Assembly: GCF_024868665.1 (NCBI RefSeq)
Contig: NC_079891.1
Location: 19,891,641-19,955,640 of the forward strand
Source of the DNA: Triplophysa rosa
Lineage: Eukaryota > Chordata > Actinopteri > Cypriniformes > Nemacheilidae
Direction: 5' to 3'
DNA length: 64,000 bases
A program made the translations under genes and the position numbers. Positions 48,193 through 61,403 of this stretch are shown piece after piece. Positions within the stretch are counted from its first letter, which is position 1. Each line of letters opens with the position of its first letter. The notes beneath the pieces are model-generated. The model was not told where the DNA came from and searched no databases. It worked only from the letters and a program-made list of their open reading frames with translations.

Positions 48193-49997
48193 AGACAGAT
48201 CGTTCTCTCATCTGCTGCCAGGTTTATATTATAATCCTACTAGTCAAAGATTTGGAAGAGAGTCATCTGCTTGCGTTCATCTGTGTGTGTTCATGCGAGT
48301 GTGTAGTTACGTGTGACTTTGCAACATTAAATTAACTCCCCGAAGAAAAAAGACTGAGATAAGATCATTAAAGTTTCTTGAGAGAAACTTTTAATGTATT
48401 AAATAATGCACATATAAATCATATGAGTAATGTGACTGTTATGATAATAATCTGAAAATAATGTCTCACGACAGACACTCATGTAGATAAATAAAGAGAT
48501 GAGAGAGCACCGCTTACGAATGACAGCTGAAAATGTGCTCTAGAGCTGAGAGGAGCCGGAAATGAGAACAAACCGTCTCTATTCAGCGTGGGGGTTATGA
48601 AATACCGTCCCATAACATGCGTTCTAATCGCTGTCACTGCCTCCTCGACGTCTCAATAAACCGAAGACAGAGTCAGTCTGTCTCACTGGATTGAGCTCTC
48701 TGTGTTGAATCAGAAGCCTCTCATAAAGCGTGTAACGGCAAGTTAGCGTGCCGCCCCTTCTGAAAAAGGGAACCCGGCGATTGCAAAAGCTTAAGGAACA
48801 AATAGTAGAAGAGAACATTGATAACATAAGGAAAGAAAAGAAAGAATGTTTCTCAGAGAGCATGCTGGGATATCTCAGTGGGGGGGTGGGACCAGAGGAC
48901 GGGCGGGGGGGTTGGGCCTGTTTAATTGATGGATGCTTTGTCGGGGGTTTGCGCATGGTAATGAAGTCAGTTGTCAGAAAACGTCACGTCGAGGCATTTT
49001 TAAGAAGTGTGTTGACAGAAAAGTTCAAAAAAGTTGTTTGGTTGTCAGAATAAGTATCTTGATGTCATTGTTGGGCTATTTAAAATGACTGTTTGTTTGA
49101 TTGTTAACCTGGATGTGTTTTTCAAGTATGTGCAGTTTGTATGGGACATTATAAGTGATGATGTGATGATGTCATTAGTTTAGAAGAACAAACACCTTTC
49201 ATCTTTTACAGAAAAAATACCTTGAGGCATGTAATACTTATCATAAACTTATAAATAAAGAAAAAATTGCATTTAATTCTTTAATGCTAAAAACCTAAGA
49301 AATCGTATTTGAATTCCAGCGTTAATGTGACATTTTCAGTCAACACAGAGAATGCATTGATTACCAATACATTGAATCATCTGTTTATATTTTACTAAAC
49401 TCCTTTTGATAGACATCAAGACTAGACATCAGAAAAATGTATGCACAAGTATTTTAAATAAATAAATAAACATGCGTTATGGATGTGACAAAAATGATGC
49501 AGGTTTTTGAGAGACGACATGCTTTGGTAGGATTTCTGTGAAGCAAAATGTGCAAACCAGAAGCAATGATACCCAACAAATGGAGAAAGGATGTTTGTTA
49601 CAACAGTCAATCACAACTATAAATTTTAAATCATGGAAACTTCGTATTTTAAAATGTGTCAAGAAATGTACATATCATCGTTGTCCTTCTGAAACCTTGT
49701 ATGTCCAAATTTGCATAATGTGTGTCAAAGTTGACAAAACTTTTAAAAACATTTTATTGGTTAGATATTTGCAAAACCCAGTGACAAACAGAAAGGGTGA
49801 CTAATAATGATTTATGGCAAAAATAAAAATCACGAAATATGGAGATACGTGGTCTCAGAAGGACAGTGGCAATATAGTCAATTTAGCAAATACTAATAAA
49901 AGTGTGAATCAATTGGTTGCAATAAACTACACTGATTTAAAATATTCAGTTGGTTTAAGCTCCATTTCTGATTTATGTGTTTGCCATTTTCTACATG
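48193..49997. other. Intergenic DNA, no gene seen
   Basis: A GC-richer island lies at 48735-48930 (GTGGGGGGGTGGGACC-type runs). The ORF over it (48748-49053) has no recognisable domain. The remainder is AT-rich. Confidence 0.35.
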
Positions 49998-50195
49998 CAC
50001 TCTAAAAATGGTGGGTTATTTCCAACAGTGTTGGGTCAAAAAATGGACGAACCCAACTGTTGGGTTCATTTAACCCAGAAAATTGTTTATATTTGACCCA
50101 ACAATGAGTTAAAACAACCCAGCATAGGTTAATTTCCAACCCAACGGTTGGTTTAGTCCTTTTTTGACCCAAATAACCCAGCATTTTTTAGAGTG
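49998..50195. mobile_element. Palindromic MITE of the TGGGTTATTT/AAATAACCCA type
   Basis: The left end CACTCTAAAAATGGTGGG and the right end, inward CACTCTAAAAAATGCTGGG, are inverted repeats. The body repeats TTGGGT and ACCCAA. A one-ended relative is at 52222-52320 and a degraded one near 40530. No target duplication was fixed. Confidence 0.65.
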
Positions 50196-51487
50196 TAGTA
50201 AAAGTCTAAAATCATCTCACAAAGTCCTTCATCCCTATTAACAGCCAACAGCAAAACTCCCTGAGAGTACAGAAGAAACATTTCTGATATGCTGCAAAGC
50301 CACAAATAGTCAATGTTTATGGACACCTGTCAGAATGCGCTCATTCCAAAGTACCACGTGTGCGTGTTTGTGTGGGATCAAGAGGTGAGATGAGAAGGTC
50401 TGCGTCGTTTAAACTCATATTACGGGTCAGTTTCTTTTCGTGACTATGTATACATGAAGTTGTGTGTGTGTGTAACATCTACATATTTATGAAGGTATGT
50501 TGATTTAGTGCGTTAGTAAGCGTGTGTGTGCGGGTGATTTAGTGGTCAGGTCATGGACAGGTGAGACCCTACTCTGAGTAAGATGAGTCAGACAGGTGCA
50601 GTTTGTATAGAGCTGTTGTCTTTGACACAGCAGGGTATGTGTGTGTGCTTGAAAAGGAGGAATGTGTTTTGATAAAGATAGCTGTAAACAGAGTAAACTT
50701 GCCTGTCTACGCACACATCTGGAATATTTGTAGTAAACCACGTAAATGACATTATAAGGAAAACTAAAATTACACATTCGACTAATATATTTTCAGACAC
50801 TTGACATTAACGTAATTATTCCCACACATGCAAACACACACACTCGACAGGGTCGGAGCAACAAGCAGATTGAAGTTACGAGATATTTTTGAAGTTCAGC
50901 TGCGAGATGACCTCGGCATGTTTTTTCTCAACGTGCATTTGTGTTCTGATTTCAAATCAGTTCATAATGATATAATGACATAATGGCATAATGGGGGTCA
51001 TACGTTTCCACTGAGCGACCAAGTGACAGCTCAGCACAGCGGAGAATCTGAGGAGCCAGAAGCTGCTGCACTCAATTAGTGGTAAACACTCGAGAGTGTG
51101 TATGATTATACCCTATCATATGAGACTATACTGTAACTGTACGCTCAAATATATACACACTCAACCACACACACAAATGTCCACACCTGAACAAACATAC
51201 ACAAGAGTTTTTTCCTTGTCTTTTTTCAGGCATGCTGACCTTTTCGATGACCTTCAAGGCTATATTTGGATGTCTGGACATTGTCCTTCCTCTGCGAGAC
51301 CTTAATAACACCAACCCTAATGGCCCTTATACAAACCCACATACTTTACAGACACAATTATACAACCACACACACTTAAGAAGGCAGAATAATGACCTCA
51401 AGATGTTTTACTTTTCCTCTTTTGGTTTTAGTAATATTTTGCATTTTTACTGTTGTGTGTGGGTTATTCACTCCAGATCTCCATATA

Positions 51488-51720
51488 TTTGTGACCCTGC
51501 ATGTGAAAACACAGCTAAAGTCATTTTTGTGATTTCCTGTATCAGGATTTCTACATAAAATCATTCTACATAATGTAAAGAACATTGTGTGAAAATATAA
51601 CTTTGACATCTTTAATACTGACTGAGGAAGGTCATGTCAAAGATTGAAATCATAGTGAAATTAATGCCTGACATCAAATTTTGATGCTCATTATCTCAAA
51701 ATGAACAGTTCACAGTTTTC
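51488..51720. repeat. Interspersed repeat of the TGTGACCCTGCATGTGAAAA type
   Basis: It starts TGTGACCCTGCATGTGAAAA and runs through AAGTCATTTTTGTGATTTCC and ACTTTGACATCTTTAATACT. Non-coding. The recurrent start motif resembles the repeat at 40738, but the bodies differ. Confidence 0.4.
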
Positions 51721-52221
51721 ACAGACTGCGTGACATTTGATGAAATGCATTTTAAAAGTAAATCACTTTTAAAAAACATAACAATAAATAAATAAAAATA
51801 AATAAATAACTTAAAACCACAATTTTGATTACTAAAGTAACAAAAAAAGATGTTTCCTCAATTAAAAGAACACAACAATGCCTTCTTATTTATCTTTGTC
51901 AGGCACACACAGATGAAGTCATCAGTCACTCCCAGATATTTTAACAGCTAATTCCAGATTAGCATTCAAATGTCAGTCAGTGTAATGAGAGAAACAGCTT
52001 AGTGCTGCCACATCATTAGGCTTACTATCTCTGTTCATGTCACTCTGTCTTCTCTCTCATACACACAGTGAGCCAGTCAGAGGTTGAATTCTAAACGGTT
52101 TACCTTTACTTCGACCTAGCATTAAAATGGCATACTTTACTGGTGATAAGAAAGCATACTTGTAACAAGTATGTAAAAGTACAAGAAGTGGTACCACAGA
52201 CCTACTTGTTACACTCTGTTA

Positions 52222-52320
52222 CACTATAAAAAATGCTGGGTTATTTGTTGGGTCAAAAAAGGTCACTGGGTTAAATAACCTAGAAAATGGGTTATATTTG
52301 ACCCAACGTTGGTTTTAGCC
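52222..52320. mobile_element. Fragment of the TGGGTTATTT MITE family
   Basis: Begins CACTATAAAAAATGCTGGG and contains TGTTGGGTCAAAAAAGG and ATATTTGACCCAACGTTGG. Related to the complete copy at 49998-50195, but the right end is absent. Confidence 0.5.
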
Positions 52321-52371
52321 TTTTATTTAATTGCATTTCAATCACCTATTCATTATTAATTACCATTTTGG

Positions 52372-52797
52372 TTTATAGTGATACTCCACCCAAAAATGAA
52401 AATTCTGTTATGAATAAGGCAACCTCAAGTGGTTCCAGACCTGTATAAATTTCTCTGTTCTGCTGAACACAAAGAAAGATATTTTGAAGAATGTAACAAA
52501 CTGAGATTTCTGGGGCACCATTGACTACCATTAAAATGGTTGTCAAATGTGCCCCAGAACTGTTCGGTTTCCTAAATTCTTAAAAATATCTCATTTTGTG
52601 CAGATTAACAGAACAAAAAATAATAATAATTCTTTCTACTATGGTAGTCAATGGTGCCCCATAAATCTCAGTTGCTAACATTCTTCCAAATATCTTTCTC
52701 TGTGTTCAAAGAAACAAAGAAATTTATTCAGGTTTGAAACAACTTGAGGGCGAGTAATTCATGACAGAATTTTCGATTTTGGGTGAACTATCCCTTG
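52372..52797. mobile_element. TTAA-type teleost MITE, long copy
   Basis: Left end TGATACTCCACCCAAAAATG, right end TTTTGGGTGAACTATCCC. Two inner palindromes are visible: TGGGGCACCATTGACTACCA with ATGGTAGTCAATGGTGCCCC, and AAAGAAAGATATTTTGAAGA with a complement near 52681. Longer than its relatives. Non-coding. Confidence 0.7.
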
Positions 52798-55426
52798 AAG
52801 CATTACAAAAAGTAAAACAAACATCCTCTAGTTCTGAATTCTGAAATATTACCCCTACACAAGGATGCATTTGCTAAAAATAACTGCAAATATTGTGCCA
52901 CCCAGACACCTTCAAAATGACTTTTCAATGTACTTTGACTCGTGGTTAAATAAACCAACGTGTACAGAAATCAAATGAGTTACTGAACACAATAGGAACA
53001 CATCTGTCCAGACAGAGGATGAAAGAAAGAGAGCGAGAGCGAGAGACTGTGATTAATTAAACGGGCCGAGTCAAACTGTAGTTGTCACATTGATATTCAG
53101 TGAGATATCAAAGGTCATGACCGGGTCCATAACATTCCCTCTCACTCCCTTTTCTCTGGTTTCCTCCTTCTATTTCAGTGATCCACCTTTCCACATCCTC
53201 CCTCCTCCCCCCATCTCTGTCCTTGGTGACTGGCGAGGCATGACACTGTGTATTTGACCTCAACAGAAATATACTATGAATTTAATAATTTAATAACTTC
53301 ATCCTCCCACGTGCACCACCCCGCATTCATTATACTGATAATTATGTTACAAAATCAAAAAGGAAAGGATGATTAACTCCTTGAGGAAGGATGAGAAGGA
53401 AACACAGCCAGGGAAGGTTTAGACAGCTCTATGTTAACCATCAAAGCTACGAATAAGAATAGAAACTCTACATTAACTATGTGTGGAACAAATATCTTTG
53501 CGGAACAAATATCTACTTTACAAATAATACAATAGTCTGAAAATATCACATGAACCTATATCACACTTGTGACTCTTCATTCTGTGCTGAACACATTATA
53601 ATGAATCATTCTGATATAAATTTGGCTCGTTCACAGGAAGGAAACCAATCAGATTGCTGCTTTCTTTTAACCTTCCGTTACCATTGATTGGATGGATATA
53701 AATACCCACCTTATGACCTCAGCTTCGCCCTCACAGGGTCAAGCACAGAATCCAGCATATCACAAGTGGGAAGATGAAAGCTATAAAGCCGAAATTGACA
53801 ACAAAGCATGTTAAGCACATCTATGAGAAATGGCATTTTCATACCGCCGCTTTGCTAACTGGCATGGATTAAAGTTGAGTGTTAACAGCGGCGGTCGCCT
53901 GAAGCAAGTTTGTTAACCTCTTCCAGCGGTTGCTGGGCACTTTATTCAAGACTTCAAAGTGATTCTTACTCATTAAATGTTTATGGGCCATTCTTCTGTT
54001 AGAGAAACTTTTAAATAATATAGAAATATTCTTGTTTTAAATAATAGATTATAACAGCTCTAAACTTTTTTAGCATTAAAGTTGCCAAAATATATTTATT
54101 TTAGGTTTGTCTCTCTTCCCATATGAATAAGAAATCATACTTTGCTTTTTTTGTTGCATTTTGTATATTTTTATTTAATTTAGGATTCAGTTGAAAATCT
54201 GATTTTGAATAGCGAACAATCACTGTTCTAAGTATAGTGACAAACTTAAAACATAAACAAATTATATTCTAAATTTACATTTTTAGATTACTTTTTTATT
54301 TATTTTACATTACCAATTCGTTAGTGGTCTAAAAGGTTAAATTCGGAAGTAGTCTATTTCTTTAGTGTAAAATATTTGACTGGTACTTAACTAGTTGTGA
54401 TAGTAATTTCTTCAAGAACGTCTATATCAAATCCACAGCATGACAAATTATTACCAAAGTTCACATGAAATTTAATCAAAGCATTAATCAGAATGTATTA
54501 ACATTTATGAAACTTCCATGAGCGCTTCTATTTTACTTAATTTTGCCAGCAGGCGCTATGAAATTTTTATGGCTTTTCATAGTAAAAGTAATACTAATAT
54601 CAATATATTTCAATTGTTCCACAAATGACAAATATAAGTGTGATCAGTTTTACTACATTAAGTATTGATGAAGTCTTAACAGAGCAGTATACATCCATCC
54701 ATACAAACTTACATTTAGATGTAGACTTTAGCGACATGAAATAGCAAGATTGATAGATACACAGGTGATAAAGAAAGAGAAATGGACAGTACTTAAAAAA
54801 AGAAAGAGAACAGCCATTTTGTCCTCTTTAAAAGGAGGGAGTGTGTCCTGGGATGGGCAGTAGTAAATAATGTCTGACCAGGCAGACAGCAGTAGATAAA
54901 GTGTCTTTATCTGGACAGAGGAATTCTTGTGTTTGAACACACACTAACACACACTATACATGTTCCCACAATGTCACACACACTCCTACCTGTCACTCAG
55001 AATGATTGATGTGTACTCTGGCACTCCCAGGCCTTTGATAGGGAGGGGAAGAGGCGGGGCAGTGGGAGGGGGCGGGATCAATCACTGACATCTGTCCCTT
55101 CATTTCTGAAGAACAAGAAAAATAGACACAGGCACAAGTTTCTTGTATTTTAATTCACATATAAAAAAACCTTATGCATCACTTAAAAGTGTTGCAGAGT
55201 TTGACCTTCTTTGCAGGGTACACGTGCATCTCATAGGCAAAATTACAACGACAAAAAGAGGAGAGAAAGGTGAACAACTTTTTCTACCCTTTCTCACAAA
55301 AAAAGATATGGTCACACAAACACCCCTAAATCCACAGCTGAGAGGCTGTTCGGCTCCATTTACTTACACACTGTGCCACTTAGATACGCTTAACTGCACA
55401 CACTAATGAATACATACAAGCTTGCA
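52798..55426. other. Intergenic DNA, no gene seen
   Basis: AT-rich. GA-rich run near 53021-53045. Short ORFs (54728-54940 minus, 55143-55406 plus) without domains. Confidence 0.4.
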
Positions 55427-55490
55427 CACACACACACACAAACGCACATGCACGCACACACACACACGCACGCACGCACGCACGCACGCG

Positions 55491-55536
<46 letters not shown>

Positions 55537-55545
55537 CACACACTA
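55427..55545. repeat. CA microsatellite with GCAC interruptions
   Basis: CACACA and ACGCACGC blocks over about 120 bp. All ORFs here are His/Thr- or Cys/Val-rich translations of the repeat and are not genes. Confidence 0.9.
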
Positions 55546-57189
55546 TGAACAGAGTGGGGTTAATGAGCGACAGGGTCCTTTGCTTGCTTGGCACCTTTAA
55601 GCTTGTGAACATAATTGGCTTGTATTGTATTTCAGTCTTGTTAGAGCAGAAATCTAAGACACAATACCATTTAGAGCACTCCAAAAAAATCTGGGCAGTT
55701 CTATTAAATAGAAATGCATTATCCGAATTTTAAAGTTCACTGTTTATATATTCAGTGCTGCCAATGTCCGTGTGGTCAAAAAGTCTAGACATTCCTAAAT
55801 ATGCCATTAACTATTTTTGTATTTAAATGTTTAAATTCTCAATATTATTACGGACATTAAAAACATTGTTTTGCTGAAAGGGCATATTTTTAACATCACC
55901 AAATCTTTCGATGAGCGATGCTTTCATAACATGACTGTATATGTGACGGCAAATGTTGAGTGAGTAATGTTAATGTTTTTAAGGATATGGAAGATTTGGC
56001 CACTGTCATCTTGCATCGCTCGAATGTGCACGCACACACTCATGCTACACACACACAAAAACCATTTGAAGAGTTCACGGCCGGTATGGTGAGGTCAGAA
56101 ATGAATGACAGGTGCTAAAGAAACAGGACAGTCGTTGGAGCTCAAGTTACAGAAAACTCACACTCACACATGTACTCATGTGTACACACACTCACAGACA
56201 TACTCATTAAAACAGTCACACAAACACGAAAATACACACTGAAATATATTCTTTTACACAGTGAAACCCCTCTAGTGTGAACTTAAACCGTTGCGCAGCA
56301 CACGCATAAAAAATCACAGTTGTCTATAATGTGAAAAGAGAGGATGATGTAATTCAGATGGCTCTTTCCGTACCTCTCAAAGACACACACCCATTCCTAA
56401 TAACATCAGATTCTTTCATGATAATATCTTATCTATCACAGATTATAGCTGCAGGCAAAACTACAGACACATACAGAACAGAACAGAGAGAGTCGAAATG
56501 GGAGACAATTGGGACTGATGACCGGACATCGCGCTGTCAGTGTATTGGGATGTTTTCAAACAGACACAGTTACAACACACACAGTAAAAAGAAAAAGTGC
56601 CTCAAATATCCTGTTGTGCACTCAAAGAACCTTAAACTGTATTTTAAGTGCTCCAAAGCTCTTTTTCTCAGTAAAAGGGTTATGGTGGAACCATCTATAG
56701 TCTTTGTGGTTCTTCCAGGAACCTAGAAGATTCTTGAATAACCCCATATTCAGTTGTGAAGTTCTGGAGTCACCTTTTCACTACACTGGGACCTCAAAGT
56801 GCTTTGCGGGTTATTGAAGGAACTCAAATTCTAAAAAATGGTTCTTGTAAGATCTGTAAACTTGTAAGTGGTTCCTGGAGAATCTCTCTTGTACAAGACA
56901 GTATCTAGAGGAACCCCACAAAATTCTGCATGAAATAGGGATTTTTAGTGTCTGATCATTTTGATGTTTTATGAGAATAAGAATAGTCCAAAGTTTGGTT
57001 TTTGGCCCCTGCTAAGTGAACACACATTTTAAAATCATGCACATGATTAGAAAAGGCTAAATGTTATTTAGAAAAATTTCAGCAAGCTTTTTGATTATTT
57101 TATATTTCTTACTATTTGTATTATATGATTAATTATATTAATATATTATAAATAAACATTTTTATTCTATAAGTAGATCCTAAGTCACT
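55546..57189. other. Intergenic DNA, no gene seen
   Basis: AT-rich. About 56620-56920 has recurring AAGAACC/GGTTCTT motifs, a degraded relative of the MITE at 45251. No exon supported. Confidence 0.4.
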
Positions 57190-57600
57190 GAAATCTTTTG
57201 AAAATGTAAACGTTGTTGTGCTTTCCATCCAAACAAACTGCAGCTGCTCTGTGTGTTTATTGTGCAGTCTCGCCCTCCACAGTACTGTGGCGCTGTTGGC
57301 CCAATGTCGCAGCGTCAAGGCATGTGCCATGTGGCGCTTTCGTTAGTATGTGTGTTTAACTTTTTCCAGCTCTGCGCAGACCGATCACCTTATGACAAAA
57401 AGCATGCGGACTTAGAATAACATCTCTAAAGCATACAGAGCAGTCAGTTCACAAATAGCTCTCACTGTGCTTTGATGTCGCCGATCCGTCTGCGATCAAA
57501 CATCAGTGGCACGAGTGTTCACCGGTGTTGTTCCGCTCGCGCGACAGGCGGGAATTCAAAATAACGGATCGCAACAACCTCTCGACTGTCCCATTGGATG
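57190..57600 (+). promoter_or_regulatory. Candidate promoter and 5' exon of a plus-strand gene
   Basis: GC content and CpG frequency rise (GTTCCGCTCGCGCGACAGGC near 57530). An E2F-like GGCGGGAA is at 57547-57554. At 57600 the sequence meets a strong splice donor (GGAT/GTAAGTAAAG). The following DNA has GCTAACG/AACGTTA motifs often seen in first introns of teleost genes. No coding sequence is recognised, so this would be a non-coding first exon. The next exon would lie past the DIRS insertion, probably beyond the window. Confidence 0.3.
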
Positions 57601-57912
57601 TAAGTAAAGTCAAAATATATAAATAACTTAAATATACTAACTATATACTATTTATATAAATGTATACTCTGACACGTCTAATTGTATGGCCGCTTTTGGC
57701 TGTTTAAACCATTTATTTACACAGTGTAGGCAGCGCATGTTTTAGCCGAGATGCTAACGAATATAAGTTAAGATGAAGCTTGTGGGGCTAACGTTAAATG
57801 GGTAACGTTAGTGTTAAATGACAAACAATGACTTTTAGCCACTTTTAGCTATTATGTTCACTTTTAGTGAATGTATAGCTCTTTTTTAACTTATTGATGT
57901 TTGTGTTGAATG

Positions 57913-58098
57913 GTTCCCTTTCTGTCGGTCTCTCGACGTTGTGTCGAACCGACAGATGGGGTTCGTCCCTGAGAACCAATCGCTTCCGACTTCTTAGAAA
58001 AGGCCAATGAAAATTGGCGAATAAAATTTGCATGCCGGACTCCGCCCCCGGATATCCGGGTATAAAAGGGAGACGGCGTGCCTCATTCATTCACCTTT
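57913..58098 (+). repeat. Left inverted terminal repeat of the DIRS element
   Basis: It begins GTTCCCTTTCTGTCGGTCTC and contains CCAATGAAAATTGGC. A TATA box (TATAAAAGGG at 58061-58070), near its inner end, is the likely promoter of the genomic RNA. It matches the complement of the right repeat almost throughout, except at the outermost end. Confidence 0.85.
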
Positions 58099-58267
58099 TG
58101 TTCTTCGGAGCCTTCGCTCATGATCAACAGACTTCGCTACAAGACTGCCGGCTCTATGACGTGGTGCAGCAGACTGTCCCTTCCTGCAGCGACTTCCCCT
58201 GGGCGTCTCGGCGGTTCCAGAAGTGTTCGAGTTTCTTCTCTAAAAGAGCAAATTTCTCCAGCGTGGC

Positions 58268-59758
58268 ATGTCCCGCTGTTCTCGTGGGTGCAACACACTC
58301 ATCGAGGAGGGGGATGGACACGATGTCTGCTTCCAGTACGCTGGGGCAGATGTTGTGGATACGTCCTGCCCGCACTGCGGGCGGATGACGATTCAGACGT
58401 TGCGTCACGGGTGGCTGTGTTCCCACGGGACTCAGCCACCACCTCGTCTGCTTCCCGTTCCGTGACGGCAGGACTACGGCCCTGCCGCCCGCTACGGCGA
58501 GCAGCGAGGGTGATATGAGGATTACTGTGAGCGCTAATCCGTCAGCCACTGGCTCGCGGAGCGTTCGCACCTCGTCTTGCTCGTCTGACCGTTCCCCATG
58601 AGACGGTCCGCCGTCTTATTCCTCAATCACGTATCGGACACGGTACGTGATGATGAGATGTCTGTTGCAGCATCGGAGGGTGACTTACTGGCATCAGACT
58701 CCGACGATTCCTTGAAGCTCCCTCCCTCGGGGGGTCGAGATCAGGAAGAAGCGGATGTCGAAATGTCAGCCATGCTTTCCCGGGCCGCCGGCATTGGGTT
58801 GCGGTGCACCGCACTGCTTCTCCCAATGCTCGCGGCTGGATACACGGTGCATCGGGCTTGAGAGCTATACATCGGCATCTGAGGTGTCGAGAGCTTACTC
58901 TGCTGCGGGCCAAGCTGTCCCCTCTCTCCACGCTATGGCCTTCCTGCAGGCCAATGCGCGGAGAGAGCTCCACGAGGGTAAGAACGACCCAGCGCTTATG
59001 CAGGAACTCCGCGGCTTCACCGACCTCGCTCTCGGGCGACCAAGGTGATCGCGTGGGCCTTGGGTCGGGCGATGTCCACACTTGTGTTCCAGGAGAGACA
59101 CCTCTGGCTGAACCTTGCACAGGTGAGTAACACTGAGAAAGTCCGCTTTCTCGATGCACCCATCACGCAAGGTGGGGCTGTTTGGTGATACTGTCGAGTT
59201 CGACAGTTAGGGAGCAGACAGAGGATATCAAGTATGTCCTCCCCAGCCGCGACTCGACCGCCCTCTGGCCGCCGAGATCCCGTGCACCGTCTGCTTCCCA
59301 GCAGCCCTGGTCCTCTTCGAGACATCGAAGAGGAGACCACCACCCCGTCAGCAGCCGTGGCGAAAGCCAAAGCGGCCTCATGGGAAGACCCCAGGGAGAT
59401 GGAGAATACCTTCGGGCCCGACCCCAGCCATTCCATTGCTGGTGGTCGATCCGGGACGGTTGCTGCCCCGTCCCAACAGCCCATTCTAAAAATTTTCTCC
59501 CTCTCTGGGCGTTTATCACAGCCAATCTCACCCTCTACACGACGGTGTTCGGCAACTCGACGTTGCGTCATGGCGAGACCCAATGTCGAGGATAATCAGC
59601 AGCCTAAGCACTCTCAATCGACGGTGCTTTGTGCCACATCATCGTCTGGGTATTATCACAGCCGCTCTCACCCTCTACACGACGGTGTTCGGCAACTCGA
59701 CGTTGCAGAAAGACCCAATGTCGAGGATAATCATCAGACATCATCGCCAGGCAGGTAA
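58268..59758 (+). pseudogene. Gag-like region of the DIRS element, fragmented
   Basis: MSRCSRGCNTLIEEGDGHDV starts a Cys-containing segment followed by VDTSCPHCGRMTIQTL. Frame changes lead to EMSVAASEGDLLASDSDDS, then AGQAVPSLHAMAFLQANARR and ERHLWLNLAQ. Order and motifs fit the first ORF of teleost DIRS elements as I know them. Segments lie in different frames, and a block in the middle appears deleted near 58850. A 140-bp duplication occurs at 59526-59790. Confidence 0.55.
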
Positions 59759-59790
59759 AACTGCAGAGCCGATCTCCTCTCCGGGGGTCC
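59526..59790 (+). repeat. Direct duplication inside the DIRS element (140-bp offset)
   Basis: TCTCACCCTCTACACGACGG starts at 59526 and again at 59666. Both copies continue to GACCCAATGTCGAGGATAAT, with small differences (CGTCATGGCGA against CAGAAA). The duplication is specific to this region and adds to the ORF disruption. Confidence 0.7.
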
Positions 59791-59947
59791 CCCCCACGGC
59801 GAGGGATCCGCACTGCCAGCCATCGAACCACCCCCGGGAGGTCGATGAAGCAGAACGTACCCCTAGCCTCCCTGTCGGTCCCTGGGAGCCTGACAAGAGC
59901 TTCCCAAACCGTCACGGTGACTACGGGATACGGTCCGTCTCGGCTAC

Positions 59948-60490
59948 GTGATCCAACTCCCCGGACGCCCGCCCAAGTTTCGGGGCATCCTCTTAACCTC
60001 AGCAGAGGCAGGGATGCCCCGTGCTTCGGGCCGAGGTCTCCACCCCTCTGGTGAGGAAGTGATCGTGCTCGTCCCTCTAGCCGAGATGTTCAATGGGTTT
60101 TACAGCCCGTACTTCATCGTCCCCAAAAGAGCGGGGATCGCTAGATCTGCGTACCCTGAACAGGCACCTACTCAAGCTGCCGTTCAGGATGCTTACGCAG
60201 AAGCGCATCCTGGCATCTATCAGATGTCAAGATGGATTCATGGCAATCGACCTGAAGGACGCTTACTCTCATGTCTCAATTTTCCCTTGTCATCGCCCGT
60301 TCCTACGGTTCGCTTTCGAGGGTCAGGCATATTAGTACAGAGTCCTCCCCTTTGGTCTGTCCCTGTCCCCACGAGTCTTCACGAAGATCGTGGAAGCCGC
60401 CCTCACTCCCCTCAGGGAGAGAGGTGTGCGGGTACTAAACTATCTCGACGACTGGCTCATTTGACACACTCGTGAGATCTGTTATGTACA
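59948..60490 (+). pseudogene. Reverse transcriptase of the DIRS element, broken
   Basis: N-terminal motif GRPPKFRGILLTSAEAG leads to FNGFYSPYFIVPKRAG. A frameshift near 60135 leads to SLDLRTLNRHLLKLPFRML and the catalytic MAIDLKDAYSHVSIF. An in-frame TAG (60333-60335) precedes YRVLPFGLSLSPRVFTKIVE, and the active site LNYLDDWLI is intact before a TGA. Both catalytic Asp motifs (D in AIDLKDAY, YLDDW) are readable, but the frameshift and stops make it non-functional. Confidence 0.8.
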
Positions 60491-61140
60491 CACAGGGACC
60501 TAGTGCTTCGGCACCTAGATCGATTGGGACCACAGGTCAACCGAAAAAGAGCAAGCTCTCCTCTGTGCGGAGCATCCTCTTTTTTGGTATGGAACTCAAC
60601 TCTGTCTCCATTACAGCGCGACTGCGCTCAGTCAGTGTTGAACTGCTTGGGTTCAAGCAGTCAGCGGGAAGAGGCTCCTGGGCACATGGCATCCTCGACG
60701 GTGGTGATACCCCTCGGGTTGATGCACATGAGACCCCTCCAACACTGGCTACAGAGTCGAGTTCCCTGGAGAGCGTGGCACACCGGCAGCAGGCGGATGG
60801 TGATTACGCTTTTCTGCCGACGCACCCTAACCCCTTGGTCTTCAATGACCTTTCTACGGACGGGGGTCCCTCTCGGGCAGGTTGAGACGTGTCAGGGTCG
60901 CAGACGCCTTCCCTGCAGGGTTGGGGTGCCGTGTGCAACGGGCATGCAGTGTCGGGGCGATGGACGGGCCCCCGCCTGCGCAGGCATATCAAATTGCCTA
61001 GAGTTGTTGGATGTGCTACCCGCACTGAAGGGGTTACAACCTCTCGTGCAGAACAAGCACGTGCTGGTCCGGTCGGACAGCACAACTGCCGTAGCGTATT
61101 TAACCGCCAGGTTGGCGTTCGCTTACGGCAGCTAACATGA
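60491..61140 (+). pseudogene. RNase H region of the DIRS element, broken
   Basis: Recognisable pieces in two frames: GWGAVCNGHAVSGRWTGP, CLELLDVLPALKGLQPLV (the Glu helix), and VRSDSTTAVAYL (the Asp strand). Their order after the RT is that of DIRS Pol. Frame changes separate the pieces. Confidence 0.65.
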
Positions 61141-61403
61141 CTCGCCCGACGCCTCCTCCTGTGGAGTCCGCAGGTGAGCAGATCCCTGCGAGCCACACAT
61201 ATCCCAGGCGAGCTGAACCAGACATCCGATGCGCTCTCTCTCGATGACGCCTCGCGGAGAGTGGCGACTCCACCCCCGCGCAGCCAGCTCATTGGGTACA
61301 GTCCGGGCGGGCTCAAGTAGACCCCTTCGCCTCCCTGGACACCACCCATTGCCCGCTAAGGTACTCCCTGCCTCGGCACGGATGCTCTAGTGCACAGCTG
61401 GCC

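Noticed and set aside
55403..55733. Overlapping ORFs on both strands (His/Thr- and Cys/Val-rich)
   Set aside because: Pure translations of the CA microsatellite.
58154..59583. Long minus-strand ORFs of 122-188 codons in the DIRS region
   Set aside because: Antisense to the gag-like and linker segments, which carry the recognisable DIRS motifs; GC-rich DNA leaves long antisense frames open by chance.
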